NCBI RefSeq assembly: GCF_004664715.2
Contig: NC_051072.1
Coordinates: 45,554,142-45,618,141 of the forward strand
Direction: 5' to 3'
Length of the DNA stretch: 64,000 nt
DNA from: Peromyscus leucopus
Lineage: Eukaryota > Chordata > Mammalia > Rodentia > Cricetidae
Position numbers and translations under genes: made by a program. The notes beneath the pieces are model-generated. The model did no database searches, was not told where the DNA came from, and was given only the letters and a program-made list of their open reading frames with translations. Positions 1 through 10,856 of the stretch are shown here, piece by piece. Each line of letters starts with the position of its first letter. Position 1 is the stretch's first letter.

Positions 1-85
1 CCATGAATATGGTACACCTGACATTTATTCAGGTCCCCTTCAGTTTCCTCTGCGTTGCTTTATAGTTTTCAGTATAAGTCTTTTA

Positions 86-118
<33 letters not shown>

Positions 119-132
119 TGTGTGTGTGTGTG
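86..132. repeat. (TG)n microsatellite
   Basis: TG dinucleotide run interrupted once by TATG. Confidence 0.98.
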
Positions 133-896
133 AAATTTATTTCTAGATGTTCTTCTGATGCTCTCACAACTATTTCTTCAACTTCATTTTGAGTTGTTGA
201 CTCCTGACATGTGAAAATATAGCTGATATCTATCATTGCTCTTGTATACTGATGTCCTGAGGTCTCGCTTAGTTTTTTTTTTTCACTCCAATTATGGTTT
301 GCAGCCAAAGTTTTCAGAATTTTTTTTAATTCAAGGTCATGCCATCTGCAAGCAGCATATTTTTACTTCTTTGATAGACTGAATGCTTTTTGATTTCCTT
401 TTCTTACCCAGCTGTCCTAGCTTGATAAGAATTTCCAGTGTAGCTTATTGGAGTAAAATGAATTTGGAGTTTCTTTTCTCACAGGAGAAAAAGTCAAGGC
501 TACCTCATTCATGGTGGAAGGAAAGAACCAGTTCCTGAAAGCTGTCTTTTGAGCACCACACATGCCCCATGAGACATCCCCCATGACACATACCCTTATG
601 CACAGAAGGCCAAGAATGTCAGGGTCCTCAACATCTTGCAAATAAATCTGTTTGCTGATATTCTTATTTCCTCATCCCCAATGAAGGCATATGTGTCCTA
701 AAGGAAGAGGCTTTAAAAAATAGGACTCCATTCTTAGGTGTTTCCTAGGGTCCTGTCAACCAGACATCATATAGCACTCTCTCTCCCCCATCACCCTAAA
801 CAATATAGTGGATATAAAGGGCAGGGAAACATGGAAGTTAGATAATTGAAACAAATGATCTTGGGTTGCTTTTCATTTATATTCTCCATCTGCTGA
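133..896. other. Unique non-coding DNA
   Basis: No gene, RNA or clear repeat recognised. Short minus-strand open frames here have no recognisable domains. Confidence 0.6.
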
Positions 897-1300
897 TGTC
901 CTGGTTAGTTTTATGTCAACTCAACACATGCTAGAATAATTTGGGAAGAGATAATCTCAATTGAGAAAATAACCCCCTAAGATCTGTCTGTAGGCAAGTC
1001 TGTCGTGTGTTTCCTTGACTAGTCATTGATATGGGAGGGCTCAGCTCACTGAGGTGGTGCCACCCTTGGACAGGTGGACCTGGATGGTATGAAAAAGCAG
1101 GCTGAACAAGGCATGGACAGCAATCCACTAAGTAGAACCCCTCCATGGCCCCTGCATCAGTCCTGACCTTTAGGTTCTTACCTTGACTTCCTCCAGTGAT
1201 GGACTGTGCTCTGGAAATGTAACCCAAACAATCCCTGTCCTCCTCTGGTTGATTTTGGTCATGATGTTTTATCACAGCCATAGGAATGCCAACTAAGACA
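897..1300 (+). mobile_element. MaLR-like rodent LTR, copy 1
   Basis: About 400 bp starting TGTC...TTATGTCAACTC and ending ACTAAGACA, the ending shared with MaLR (MT/MST-type) LTRs. Flanked by GCTGA and GCTGG, a 5-bp target duplication with one mismatch, as expected for ERVL-MaLR. Internal landmarks include CAGGTGGACCTGG and AAAGCAGGCTGAACAAG. Related copies lie at 12471, 26583 and 62224. The subfamily name is not assigned. Confidence 0.65.
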
Positions 1301-1861
1301 GCTGGGTTATAACTATGAGGTTTTTTTCCTCTTCATCCTCTTCACTCTGGTTTGGAATATCTGATAACTTTTCCTCTCGTGTCTTCATCAGTGTCACTTT
1401 GGGAAATAAATGTCCCAAGTTTGAAGGCCTCATTTGCTGTCAGATCTTGGCTGCATCTGGGTTTGCCTCGTCTCTTTATTACCTGCCCAGGGTAGAGAAT
1501 TTCAAGTGTCAACATAAATCTAATTTTAATTTTTCTCTCAAAAAGAACGGAAAGATATGTCTAATTATAAATGATGCTGCAGACTACATTAGGAGACTGT
1601 TCTATTCCTGATAAAAACCACAACAAGTCTGGAACGGTGTGTTATTTTTGGAATTCCTCTACCACAGGGACACAGCTGTATAACAATGGGAAGAAGCATG
1701 CTGAAAAGCACAACCCTAGGTTCCGGTTCTTCTACTACAGCTTGCTGATTGTGTGGCCTTGACAAGTGGTCCCTTGAGCTCTCGGGCCTGAAAGGCTGGG
1801 AACCACATCATCATGAGCTCTGATGTTCTGTAACGCAATAAATGGAAACTGCTGCATTGGG
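1301..1861. other. Unique non-coding DNA
   Basis: Nothing recognised; two short plus-strand frames lack any family resemblance. Confidence 0.5.
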
Positions 1862-2004
1862 ACAGGCAAAGTGGTCCACACCTTTAATTCCAGCAGCACT
1901 CAGGAGGCAGAGGCAGGCATATACTTGGGAGGTCAAGGATAGCCTGGTCTACATAGCATCTTCCAGGCCACCCAGAGAGATATAGTGGGGTCCTGTCCAA
2001 AAAA
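1862..2004 (+). mobile_element. B1 SINE (degenerate)
   Basis: 7SL-derived SINE in plus orientation: CACACCTTTAATTCCAGCA, then GGAGGCAGAGGCAGGCA, ending in CCTGTCCAAAAA. Diverged and with internal changes. Confidence 0.8.
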
Positions 2005-2282
2005 TGGATGGAGGAGAAAAGAAAGAAAAATGCAGTATGCAAGCCAACGAATGTGGAAGCTGTCAGGAAGCAGGCTGCAAGGGCAACATCAGCAACAAGG
2101 GCAGCAGCATCTCTTCAAGGAAGATATGCACTGCAGTATTGATGTCCCAGCTGCCAGTTGGTGTAGGCTTTCCTTCAAGGAACACAGCAGAAGGGGATTG
2201 ATATGAAGAAGTTACTATTATGGTGTGTGTTCTGGACAAGGATTGGTTTTCCTAGATAATTCTCAAAATCTCCTTTTGCCAA

Positions 2283-2507
2283 TTTATTTTATTTTGAATA
2301 ATGTGTATATGGAGTGTGTGTGTGTGTGTGTGTGTGTGAGTATGTGCATGTGAGTACAGGTGCCCTTGGACACCAGAAGAAGTCATGAGATGCTCTGGAG
2401 CTAGAGTTACAGGTAGTTTGAGCCACCCCAACATGGGTGCTGGGAACCGAACTTGTGTCCTCTGGAAGGGCAGCAGGCACTTTTAACTGTGGAGCCATCT
2501 CTCCAGT
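2283..2507 (-). mobile_element. B2/B3-type tRNA-derived SINE
   Basis: Minus-strand copy ending at the diagnostic head GAGCCATCTCTCCAGTATCC (plus-strand view). Contains a (TG)n run at 2313-2338 in its tail half and the GGGTGCTGGGAACCGAACTT block. Confidence 0.85.
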
Positions 2508-3144
2508 ATCCCCTCCCCAGACAATTCTTAAGAGTTATAATGCCCCTGAACAGAAGACGGCACAAATGTACAATCTCCTGAAGACTGTAAATACATTGAC
2601 CAACGTATTTGCCCATTTTGTTTTGCTTTCCTTGCAGTGCAAGGGATCAAAGCTGCCTTTTCTCATGCAAGGCAAAGCCCTTTCCTACTGAGTTACCCTC
2701 CTCTGGTCCATGTATTTGCTTTTCATTGCTTTGAGAGTCATACATGGAATGGACTAAGACCTGTCCAATGAAGGTCTAGAAAGGGTCTCCTAGCTGTGGG
2801 CACCCAACCACTGCTAATGTGTGGCAGCTTGTGCTCACTTGCCTAGTTCAGTCCTTTTCTGTCAGTCTGTCATGTCAGCATGATCATTTGAGGACTTTTT
2901 CTTTTCTGGAGTCTTCTAGACGGTCACTCCCACAATCATGAAAGCATACTTGTTTCCAGGTCTGCTCAATCTAAATGTGTTCTAAAGTAGTGAAATCATT
3001 TTAACCCTTCTTCAGGCCAATCTCTTGGTTCATCTTCTTGCCTTAGAAAATATATCTGCTCTCACTCATGCCAAGGCCACTTTCATGATGCTCTGGGCGA
3101 TGGTGAATGTGTGGAGTCTGATTCTCGGTGCCTTCCTTGGCAGT

Positions 3145-3245
3145 GGCTCCTTAGGCTTCTTCACAGATGTGGAAACTGATGTGGCAAGAGAAAAGTAACA
3201 AAAAGTCAGGGTTAGAACCTAGGTCTGTTGTCATCTGCAGGCTGC
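3145..3245 (-). mobile_element. MIR SINE remnant
   Basis: Contains ACAGATGTGGAAACTGA and GGTTAGAACCTAGGTCTG, matching the minus strand of the MIR core. Ancient and short. Confidence 0.6.
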
Positions 3246-3259
3246 CGCCATTATGCCAG

Positions 3260-3308
<49 letters not shown>
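3260..3308. repeat. (TG)n microsatellite
   Basis: Near-perfect TG run after TGCG. Confidence 0.98.
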
Positions 3309-3311
<3 letters not shown>

Positions 3312-3746
3312 TATGTGTTTAATCTACAAGAGAGGCAATCTGGTTTGCATTTGAGATTGAAAATGTTGCTGATAATAAAATAAATGAAGCACTTTGAATC
3401 TTGACATTGGCATGGCATAGTCTCTTCATTCTTTGACCTTTTCTTCAGGAAAACAGTTCAAAGGGGAGTTCACATCCATGGGGGCGCAGTGAGGGTTAGG
3501 AGTGGTGCTTCTTGCACATTGTCCTCTTCAGGGTTAGTGTCATGGTCATCATCATTGACCACATCATACACCGCCAACACCTCACAGAGCTCCTGGCCTC
3601 TGCCACCTCAGTACCTCTCAGTGGCCACAACTTGTCCTGCCTTCCAGCTTCCACTTATCTTGTGGTCTAGGTCTCAGAAACATATTTTTGCTTTATAATT
3701 TCAATAAGCACAATATCTATGTGGTGATATTGTGTCCCTAATATAT

Positions 3747-4122
3747 TGTGCACCCTAATAAACTTATTTGGGGTCAGAAAACAGAACAGCCACTAGACAG
3801 ACATAGAGGCCAGAAAATGGTGGCACACACACCTTTAATCCTATCACTTGGGAGGCAGAGATCCATCCAGAGCTCTGTGAGTTCAAGGCCACACTGGAAG
3901 CCACCAGGCATGGTGACACACACCTGTAATCTGAGGAAGTGATGGCAGAATAGCAGAAAAGTATATAAGGCATGAGTACCAGGAACTAAGTTTGTTAAGC
4001 TTTTAGGCTTTTAGCAGCAGTTTAGCTGAGATCCATTTGGATGAAGACTCAGAAGATTTCAGTCCCAATACCTGGCTCCAGGCTTGTTTTTATTCATAAG
4101 ACTCTTTGAGATTCATGTTTCA
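3747..4122 (+). mobile_element. Cricetid-type LTR carrying B1-derived sequence
   Basis: Starts TGTGCACCCTAATAAACTTA and ends TTGAGATTCATGTTTCA, with landmarks AGTATATAAGGCATGAG (a TATA-like promoter) and GGTTAAGCTTTTAGGC-like sequence. Two partial B1 units (about 3810-3890 and 3902-3945: CACACCTTTAATCC, GTGACACACACCTGTAATC) are embedded in its 5' half. I recognise this composite as a repeat common in hamster, vole and deer-mouse genomes. No clear target duplication was found. Confidence 0.7.
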
Positions 4123-4540
4123 TATCTGCAAGAATTTTGTTTTGGCTGTGGACATGTGTCATTTTTCTTTTATCTACCAATGGATGCACTCAGCTTTGGA
4201 AGACCGAAGAGCTGTGTGGTCACATTTGAAACACTTCAGCGTGGAAAAGGAAGCTACGGGAGGAATCGGCGACTGGGTCTTGATTTTGCAGAAATTCACA
4301 GAATTCAGTCCCCTTTCAGGCCTTTTACCTCTAAAGTGGATGGAACGATAAGATTTTGAAAGTCTTATGCAGAAGTTAGACATGTTTAAACACTTGCTAA
4401 CCAACTATGACTTGGCTTATATGTCATAATAGTTGGAAACCCTGACATATTGAGAATTGTGTAGAAAACAAAAAAGATAATATTCTGTCTTTTCCCAACT
4501 CTTTTGACAGCAGAACAAATTTTCTAAGAAGAACCAGGCC
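4123..4540. other. Unique non-coding DNA
   Basis: Contains overlapping short open frames on both strands (about 4084-4404), none recognisable as a known protein. Confidence 0.5.
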
Positions 4541-4770
4541 ACATATAACCTATAAACATATAACATATAACCTATAAACATATAACATATAACCTATAAC
4601 ATATAAACATATAACATATAACTTATAAACATATAACATATAACCTATAACATATAAACATATAACCTATAAACATATAACATATAACCTATAAACATAT
4701 AACATATAACCTATAACATATAAACATATAACCTATAAACATATAACATATAACCTATAGCATATAACAT
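4541..4770. repeat. AT-rich minisatellite with higher-order structure
   Basis: The 230 bp are built from heptamers ACATATA and ACCTATA plus spacer A. Splitting at AAACATATA gives cassettes of 15, 22, 29, 22, 29, 15, 22, 29 and 15 bp and a last 32-bp piece. A 66-bp block (15+22+29) occurs at 4541-4606 and again at 4658-4723, separated by a 51-bp version lacking the 15-mer. Confidence 0.97.
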
Positions 4771-4879
4771 TGAAGCTGAGGTTGAGACAGGCATGTAGAA
4801 CCCCGGCATACCCCAAGTTCCCATCCCTCTGGCCCCTCTATTTCCTTTTTTCCCACTCCACACACAGTGATTGCTGAGA

Positions 4880-5190
4880 TATAAGATCATAAAACACCAT
4901 GTCATAATATGATGTTTTAGAGCAGTCCCTTGTCATTTAGATCATTCCTAAAATTTTCTTCTTTTAAATGGCTCTGCTACAAACACCTTGTGGCTGGTTT
5001 TTTTTGGCTCTGTATAAATATGTACTTATTTCCTTAGAACAACTCCAAAGAAATAGAATTTCTACATTAGATATATGCCTCTTTAAGCCTTTTAAGTATC
5101 AAGTTTGTGAAAACAAAAACAATTTCTTTTAGAAAGTCTGTACAAATGGACCTAATTCTGATCATTTTCATTACAAATAAAATCTTAGAC
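4880..5190 (-). mobile_element. Possible ancient LINE-1 tail
   Basis: Resembles the minus strand of an old L1M 3' region (GGCTCTGCTACAAACACCTT; AAGAAATAGAATTTCTACATT). Heavily diverged. Confidence 0.35.
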
Positions 5191-6134
5191 AAAAGTCTTG
5201 GTAAATGGCAAAAGTAGAAAATTTAAAATAAACACCAGAAATCGTCAGGAGAGGAAGAGAGATAAGGCTGCCAGACAACTTCTCCTTTTGTCCTCGCCTC
5301 CTCTAACCCCTCCTCTCTCTCTCTGTCCATCTCCATTCTTCCCTCCCCAAAGCATTTGATTCTTTAATGCTCGCACAGAACTTAAAAGCAAAGGCCCCAC
5401 CCTCAAAGCGCTTATATTTAAGATCAACAAACGTGGTGAAATGTGGAGAAAGTCGTGATAATTTCTGGGTACCAGGTTCGGGCTGCAGTCTAACAAAGCA
5501 AACACTCTGGAAACAGGCCTGGGTCAAGGATGAAGCTTGCTCGGAGGATAGCGCCACTTCTCAGAGCCCTGAGTACAGATACAATGTATCCCAGAAGCAG
5601 TAAAGGCTACATTAAGGAAAACAACTTCCCTGTAGTCAAGAAGATGAAATCTGTGGCCTGGGTAGAGACCTAACCTTCCAGTTGGGCAAAGTCAATGATG
5701 TGGCAAAGGAACCAAGTCCTTCTCCGCAAGAAGGCAGGGCTATCCCTAGGAAGGTGGACTCACTCTAAGTCATGCTTAAGAGACAGGCAGAGTAATTATC
5801 CTGTCAATGATATACTGTACTTTTCCTCCCCAGAATTCTCACTCCCTAGTACAATCTCTTAAGAACGTGACTATGATGCTTTTGAAGTCTGCCCAGTTAT
5901 TCAGATAAGTGTAACTTTTCATTTTCTTCTATCCTTTTCCTAAGCATGTCTTTCTTAACTCTTTGGGCTTCATTCTTTCTCTCCACCCAACTGACGTCAT
6001 GTGGCAACCTCCACGCCAGCTTAGCAAGCGTTGCCCCCCCCCCTTCTCCATTCTCTTCTTAGAGCAGCTGCTGCGATGTACAGCTTCTTTTCTCTGGGAT
6101 GTTTCTTTTGAACACTGATAAAATTGTCCTTAAA
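5191..6134. other. Unique non-coding DNA with a CRE
   Basis: No gene recognised. Holds a palindromic CRE near its end and a short (C)n run at about 6035-6043. Confidence 0.5.
5992..5999. promoter_or_regulatory. Palindromic cAMP-response element (TGACGTCA)
   Basis: Perfect TGACGTCA consensus. Contains a CpG in a CpG-poor region. Binding is not shown by sequence alone. Confidence 0.4.
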
Positions 6135-6149
6135 CTTCTGTCCATTCTT

Positions 6150-6325
6150 TTTTGTTTGTTTGTTTTTTTGTTTTTTTGAGACAGGGTTTCTCTGTGTTGC
6201 TTTGTGCCTTGTGCCTTTCCTGGAACTCACTCTGTAGCCCAGGCTGGCCTCAAATTCATAGAGATCCACCTGCCTCTGCCTCCCGAGTACTGGGATTAAA
6301 GGCGTGTGCCACCACCGCCCGGCTT
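6150..6325 (-). mobile_element. B1 SINE, full length, cricetid-type variant
   Basis: Minus-strand B1 with head GCCGGGCGGTGGTGGC and A-rich tail (TTTTTTGTTTTTTTG in plus view). Flanked by a perfect 15-bp target duplication CTTCTGTCCATTCTT at 6135-6149 and 6326-6340. The segment GCCTTTCCTGGAACTCACTC, rather than the mouse version, is typical of cricetid B1s. Confidence 0.97.
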
Positions 6326-6340
6326 CTTCTGTCCATTCTT

Positions 6341-7422
6341 AAATGATTTTATGGCTGAGACTGAGAACCTGAAGAAGGGACCCAAATTTCCCCAATGTCA
6401 TCCAGCAACCATGAAGGGACTCTCCAAAGTTTCTGGTAACAATCTGACCACAGAATATAGGCGTACCTGCCACCCTGACCTACAAACGTGTGTCCACTAG
6501 GTACATGGCCCATTGCTGTGTCACATCAGTGAAACAGGAAGTCCCCGAGGGCATTATCCAGGAGACGGTCTCCATGTCACCTCTGCTGTCTTGCTCCTGG
6601 TCATTTGCACCATCACTAGTCCTTGAACTCTGAGGTTCTACAGTGTCAGTCATGTCACATGGGTAGAGTAGCCATGAGTGATATGGCTGTGGAATCGGTG
6701 TCGCCTTCAATTTGTGTAGAATATAGTTTTAAATCAGTGAGATCTCTCTCTACAGAAAGCAACTAGTGAGGAGAGTAGGTAGTGGAAATTGTGAGTACAT
6801 AGCAATGCTGTCATTTTTATTTGATCTGCCCCTCTTTAGTAGGTCTCTGAGGGCCTTTAAGTTAGCATTGTGGATAAATCTGAAAGGTCTTTTAAATGAA
6901 ATTAAATTGTTTTCTGTAGATAATTTCCTCAAATGTAAGTCATCCTTCAGAGTCTTTTTTACCACAGGTCAGAGCCACTTAAATTCCTGAGGAATATTTA
7001 CATGACCCTGGGTATGTCAGTATGTAAAACAGATATAAATCATCTACTGATAATAAATCATAAAGAAATTTGTTTTTTAAATAATTATTTTATACCCAAG
7101 TTTGCCATTTATGAAAGATGACAACAAAGTCATGTGGTAATGAGCTGGCTACCCTTTCTTATCTCTTCATAAAGAATTAAATCTTGGCTGAATATTTTAT
7201 ACTGCAGGACACAGAGCTTCTTCACTGGTTTTCAGAGTTGGTTGATATTTTGGTTTTATAATTATCAATTCTGAAGGTGCCACTTTGCATAATTATGATG
7301 AGAGAAGTTTGTTGAGGTCATTTCAGAAATGGTTGGAATCTCTGTCATAAATCAAGCCAAAATTTACTTAGTGATCTTTTAAAAATTGAAACTCAAGCCA
7401 TCAACTTAAACAGCAATTTTTA

Positions 7423-7423
<1 letters not shown>
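6341..7423. other. Unique AT-rich non-coding DNA
   Basis: No gene or clear repeat recognised. Confidence 0.5.

Positions 7424-7466
<43 letters not shown>
7424..7466. repeat. (TG)n microsatellite
   Basis: Uninterrupted TG run. Confidence 0.98.
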
Positions 7467-7467
<1 letters not shown>

Positions 7468-8263
7468 TTACTAAGGCCAAATAGTACTGCTCATATATGC
7501 ATGAGTGAAGGGCCACCCATCTGAAACCATGATCAATCAGCAAAGGACCACATGACTCAAGAGGGCTGACTCTTCCCTAGCTCAGCAGTCATCAACTGTT
7601 ATTAGTGCCCCAGCTATGAGTTGGGACTCCTCTGTCTACCCCCTTCACATTGGACAGTCAAGCAGTAACTTCTGAAATGAAACATTCTGGGACTGGGGAG
7701 GTGACTCCAACACAGTGAAGGTTGGAACAAAATGCAAATTCTTTATGTGTTTGATTCTGAATTGCATTTTAGTTGCTGTACGTTCAGAAACCTTTTACCA
7801 TTGCCCAATTTCTCACAACATTCACATTCAGTTAGGTGACCCCATTGGATTGTGACTCACAGTTGAAGAAGCTGTTCATAGTTGACCAGGGACTCCCATC
7901 CACAGCCCAGTGCTGGACTTGGCAAGGCTACAGAATTTTTTTTTTAATCTACAGAGTTTTGAAATCTTGAAGCATAGTCCCCAACTTAAATCTACTCTCC
8001 TAAGATTCTGAGTGCTGTGTGCATCCTTAGGGACAGATGCTCCATCCTCCCGGGTCTCTGACATGGGATGGGAGCTAGATATTGGGAGGTTTCTAGCATT
8101 TAATAGTGTGCAGATAAGACTGAAAAATTGTAGTCTGAAACCAGTGCCTCTCTGGGGTCAGATTTTTGCCTAAGAATTGGGCCAAATGTAAAATAATCAC
8201 GAAAAAGGAAGTTAGGAAAAATAGAGATTGGAGTAGAAATATTTTCTCTATTGTAAGCATGAG
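7467..8263. other. Unique non-coding DNA
   Basis: Nothing recognised. Confidence 0.5.
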
Positions 8264-8417
8264 TAAGCAAGGTGTTGTGGCTCATACCTGAAATTCCAGC
8301 ACTCAAGAGGATTGCCAGGAGTACTAGGCCAGCCTGAGCTCCGTAGTGAGTTCCAGGTTAGCCTAGACTGCAGAATGGGAACCTATTAAAATAAACACAC
8401 AAGCTAACAAACAAACG
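8264..8417 (+). mobile_element. B1-like SINE (old)
   Basis: GTTGTGGCTCATACCTGAAA, then TTCCAGCACTCAAGAGG and a degenerate tail with AACAAACAAAC. Confidence 0.7.
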
Positions 8418-8659
8418 GATTCCTGTTTCACTCTTGTAACACAAAGTCTAAATAGTGGGGCAACATCAGGCCTTTTAATATTAACTTACCTGAAAGAAAG
8501 CTGAACACCAGGGCAAGGTGGTGGGCAGTGGAGGAAGAGATGCTCTGAAGTTCAGATCAGTCCGTCTCAAGCAACACTGCCTTACCACTCCATTGCTAAG
8601 TAGCAGGAATGCTTAAGAGCAATCATGCCAAGCTAAGTTGTTGATGCTTTAGAAAGAGG

Positions 8660-9065
8660 CCACCCTTTTTTCCTGTGGATCAAACACTTAATTACTTCAT
8701 TTGTCTGGGATCTCATTGTAGAACTCATTACTAAATCTATCAGGACCTAGAGGGTGTCGGGATGATTTAGCTGCCTTATAAATGTCTCTACATTCTCTAG
8801 TAATTTCCATTGTACGTTAAATGCTTCAGTATGACAGAAAGATGTAACTTATCAACGTGACTGAGAATGACTTTGAAAACATCTTTTTCTCCCCTTCTTC
8901 TTTTAAGAGGAGAAAAGAGCTGCGGAGGGAGCCTTAAACCCCACAATTAATATTTTACTCTGTGAGCACTAAACCTGCTCTCATTCAAGCCGTTGATTGC
9001 TTTATTAGAAGTAATTGCTTATCTCAGTTTAAGAAAATTGGCTGAGACAGGCTACCTACTTGTGT
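8660..9065. other. Candidate conserved non-coding block
   Basis: Repeat-free, AT-rich sequence with several TAATTA-type and AATTA homeodomain-like motifs (for example ACACTTAATTACTTC, AGAAGTAATTGCTTATC). Unlike its repeat-rich surroundings. Conservation is inferred from composition only. Confidence 0.3.
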
Positions 9066-9604
9066 GTCTCACTCATCGAAACCTTGTATAAAGTATTTTC
9101 AATGCATTTTTAACTCTTAAGGTTGAGAAGGCTAGATGGGAGTCTATAGAAGGAAGAGGTATGCTCTTTTAACGTCAATCCATTACTTCTATTAAAAATA
9201 TCATTCCGTCCAATGTCAAATGGTCTTTTGGTACCTAATGATCTTGACAAGAACAAATATAACCATGCGGATTTGAAATCAGGAGAGAATAGGGTCATTT
9301 GTCTGTGGTGCTGTGGGAGAGACATTTTCCTTTTCAATTTTCTTCCTTGGTTTTCTTATTACAATTACTGTTTGGTTCATTATGACAGCCCTCATCATTA
9401 TGACTTTTCAGGCTCACAAGCTGGGAAAAGATTAATGGTAGAAGAAAATACAGTGTTTGGCATTAGAGCTACATCTGGCTGTTAATATAACTGAGTGGAA
9501 ATACATGAAATCCATTTATAAGATTTATGCTTGTTCTGGAGAGGTGGTATAGGCATAAAATGTTAAGATGTACAACCTGAGGTGTTGGCAGGTACCATGT
9601 GCAT

Positions 9605-9720
9605 GTCAATTACTCATTCATTCTTTCAGTCAACAAGCCTTGAGCATCAGTTATGTGTGCATGTTGTGTACGAAGTTTGAACTAAACCCTAATAATAAGA
9701 TCCAGCCTGCTAAGGACATG
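9605..9720 (+). mobile_element. Ancient L2/MIR-like fragment
   Basis: CATTCATTCTTTCAGTCAACAAGCC followed by GAGCATCAGTTATGTGTGC resembles the widely distributed mammalian L2/MIR-type tail. Short and diverged. Confidence 0.35.
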
Positions 9721-9797
9721 GGGTGAGAAGGATACAAGGGGTGGCCTTTGTGGGTGGAGAACTAGTTACCAGGTTTTGTCTACCCAGAAAACTAGAA

Positions 9798-10196
9798 TGT
9801 AGTTGGAGTTTTCTCCGGTCCTGCCTGGCCTGTGGTCAAGACAAATCTCTCTCACCCGCTGGTCCTGCAGCCGCTCAGACCCAAATAAACACACACAGGC
9901 TTATATTATTTAAATCTTCTTGCCATTAGCTCAGGCCTACCACTGACTAGCTCTTACACTTAAACTCAGCCCATTTCTGTTAATCTATATGTTGCCACGT
10001 GTTCCGTGGCTTTACCTGTGTGCCCATGACATGCTGCTCCCTGGATAGCAGGCTGGCATCTCCTCACTCAGCCTTCCTGTTCCCAGAATTCTCCTCTCTC
10101 TTTGTCCCACCTAGACTTCCTGCCTGGCCACTGGCCAACTGGCACTTTATTAACCAATAAGAGCAACACATTCACAGCATGCAGATATTCACAGCA
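9798..10196 (-). mobile_element. ERV solo LTR, family A, copy 1
   Basis: 399 bp, minus orientation, ends TGCTGTGAATA...CAACTACA. Flanked by CTAGAA and CTACAA, a 6-bp target duplication with one mismatch, which fits a class II (ERVK-like) retrovirus. Shares TTGGTTAATAAAG and TAAGAGCTAGTCAGTGGT-type blocks with the LTRs at 15058, 33591 and 54791. No internal viral genes are adjacent, so it is a solo LTR. Confidence 0.85.
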
Positions 10197-10308
10197 CTAC
10201 AATTTTAATTCTTGTCACCTAGCGGAACCTATGTCCACGAGAATGATGAACAGAGGTTCTTTTTCTCTGTCTCTGTCCCTCTGCCTTTGTCCTTCTCCCT
10301 TATCTTGT

Positions 10309-10344
10309 GTGGTGGTGGCGGTGGTGGTGGTGTGTGTGTGTGTG
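10309..10344. repeat. (GGT)n/(TG)n compound microsatellite
   Basis: GGTGGTGGCGGTGGTGGTGG followed by a TG run. Confidence 0.95.
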
Positions 10345-10396
10345 TCAACTTCTAGCATGCCTGTGCACACACACATGCGCATGCCAGAAGTTGACA
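10343..10396. repeat. Inverted repeat, 18-bp arms, 18-base loop
   Basis: Left arm TGTCAACTTCTAGCATGC (10343-10360) and right arm GCATGCCAGAAGTTGACA (10379-10396) are complementary at 17 of 18 positions, with a CA-rich loop. Confidence 0.9.
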
Positions 10397-10640
10397 TTGG
10401 ATGTCTTTCTCAACACCTTGTCCATTTCAGGGTCTCTCACTGAATCTAGAGCTGGCTGATTTGGCTAGACTTTCTGTCCTGTAAGTCCCAGGGATCCTCC
10501 TGCCTCTGTCTCCCAGGACTGAGATTGTAGGCATGTACAACTGTCATGTCCAGCTTTTCATATGGGTGCTGGCCAGCTAAAGTGAGGGCCTCGTCCTTGC
10601 ACAGCAAACACTTTGCTTGCTGAGCTGTCTCCCCCCAGCC
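10397..10640 (-). mobile_element. B4/RSINE-type SINE
   Basis: Minus-strand copy: CAGGGTCTCTCACTGAA, then GATCCTCCTGCCTCTGTCTC, then GCTTGCTGAGCTGTCTCCCC. Fusion-type structure (B1-like plus tRNA-like head). Its 5' end in plus view probably includes the adjoining hairpin. Confidence 0.75.
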
Positions 10641-10661
10641 CCTCCCTAATCAGATGTTCCT

Positions 10662-10856
10662 TTTAAAAAATTTATTTATTTTATTTAATGTGCACTGGTG
10701 TTTTGCCTGCATGTATGTCTGTATAAGGATATCAGGTCCCTTGGAACTGGAGTTACAGGCAGCTATGAGCTGCCATGTGGGTGCTGGGAATTGAACTTGG
10801 GTCCTCTTGAAGAGCAGTCAGTACTCTTTACTGCTGAGCCATCTCTTCAGTCCCCA
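10662..10856 (-). mobile_element. B2/B3-type SINE
   Basis: Minus-strand copy with TTTGCCTGCATGTATGTCTG, GGGTGCTGGGAATTGAACTT and head GAGCCATCTCTTCAGTCCCC. Confidence 0.9.

Noticed and set aside
9798..10196. Intact endogenous retrovirus near the family A LTRs
   Set aside because: No gag, pol or env-like frames adjoin any of the four LTRs; they are solo LTRs.
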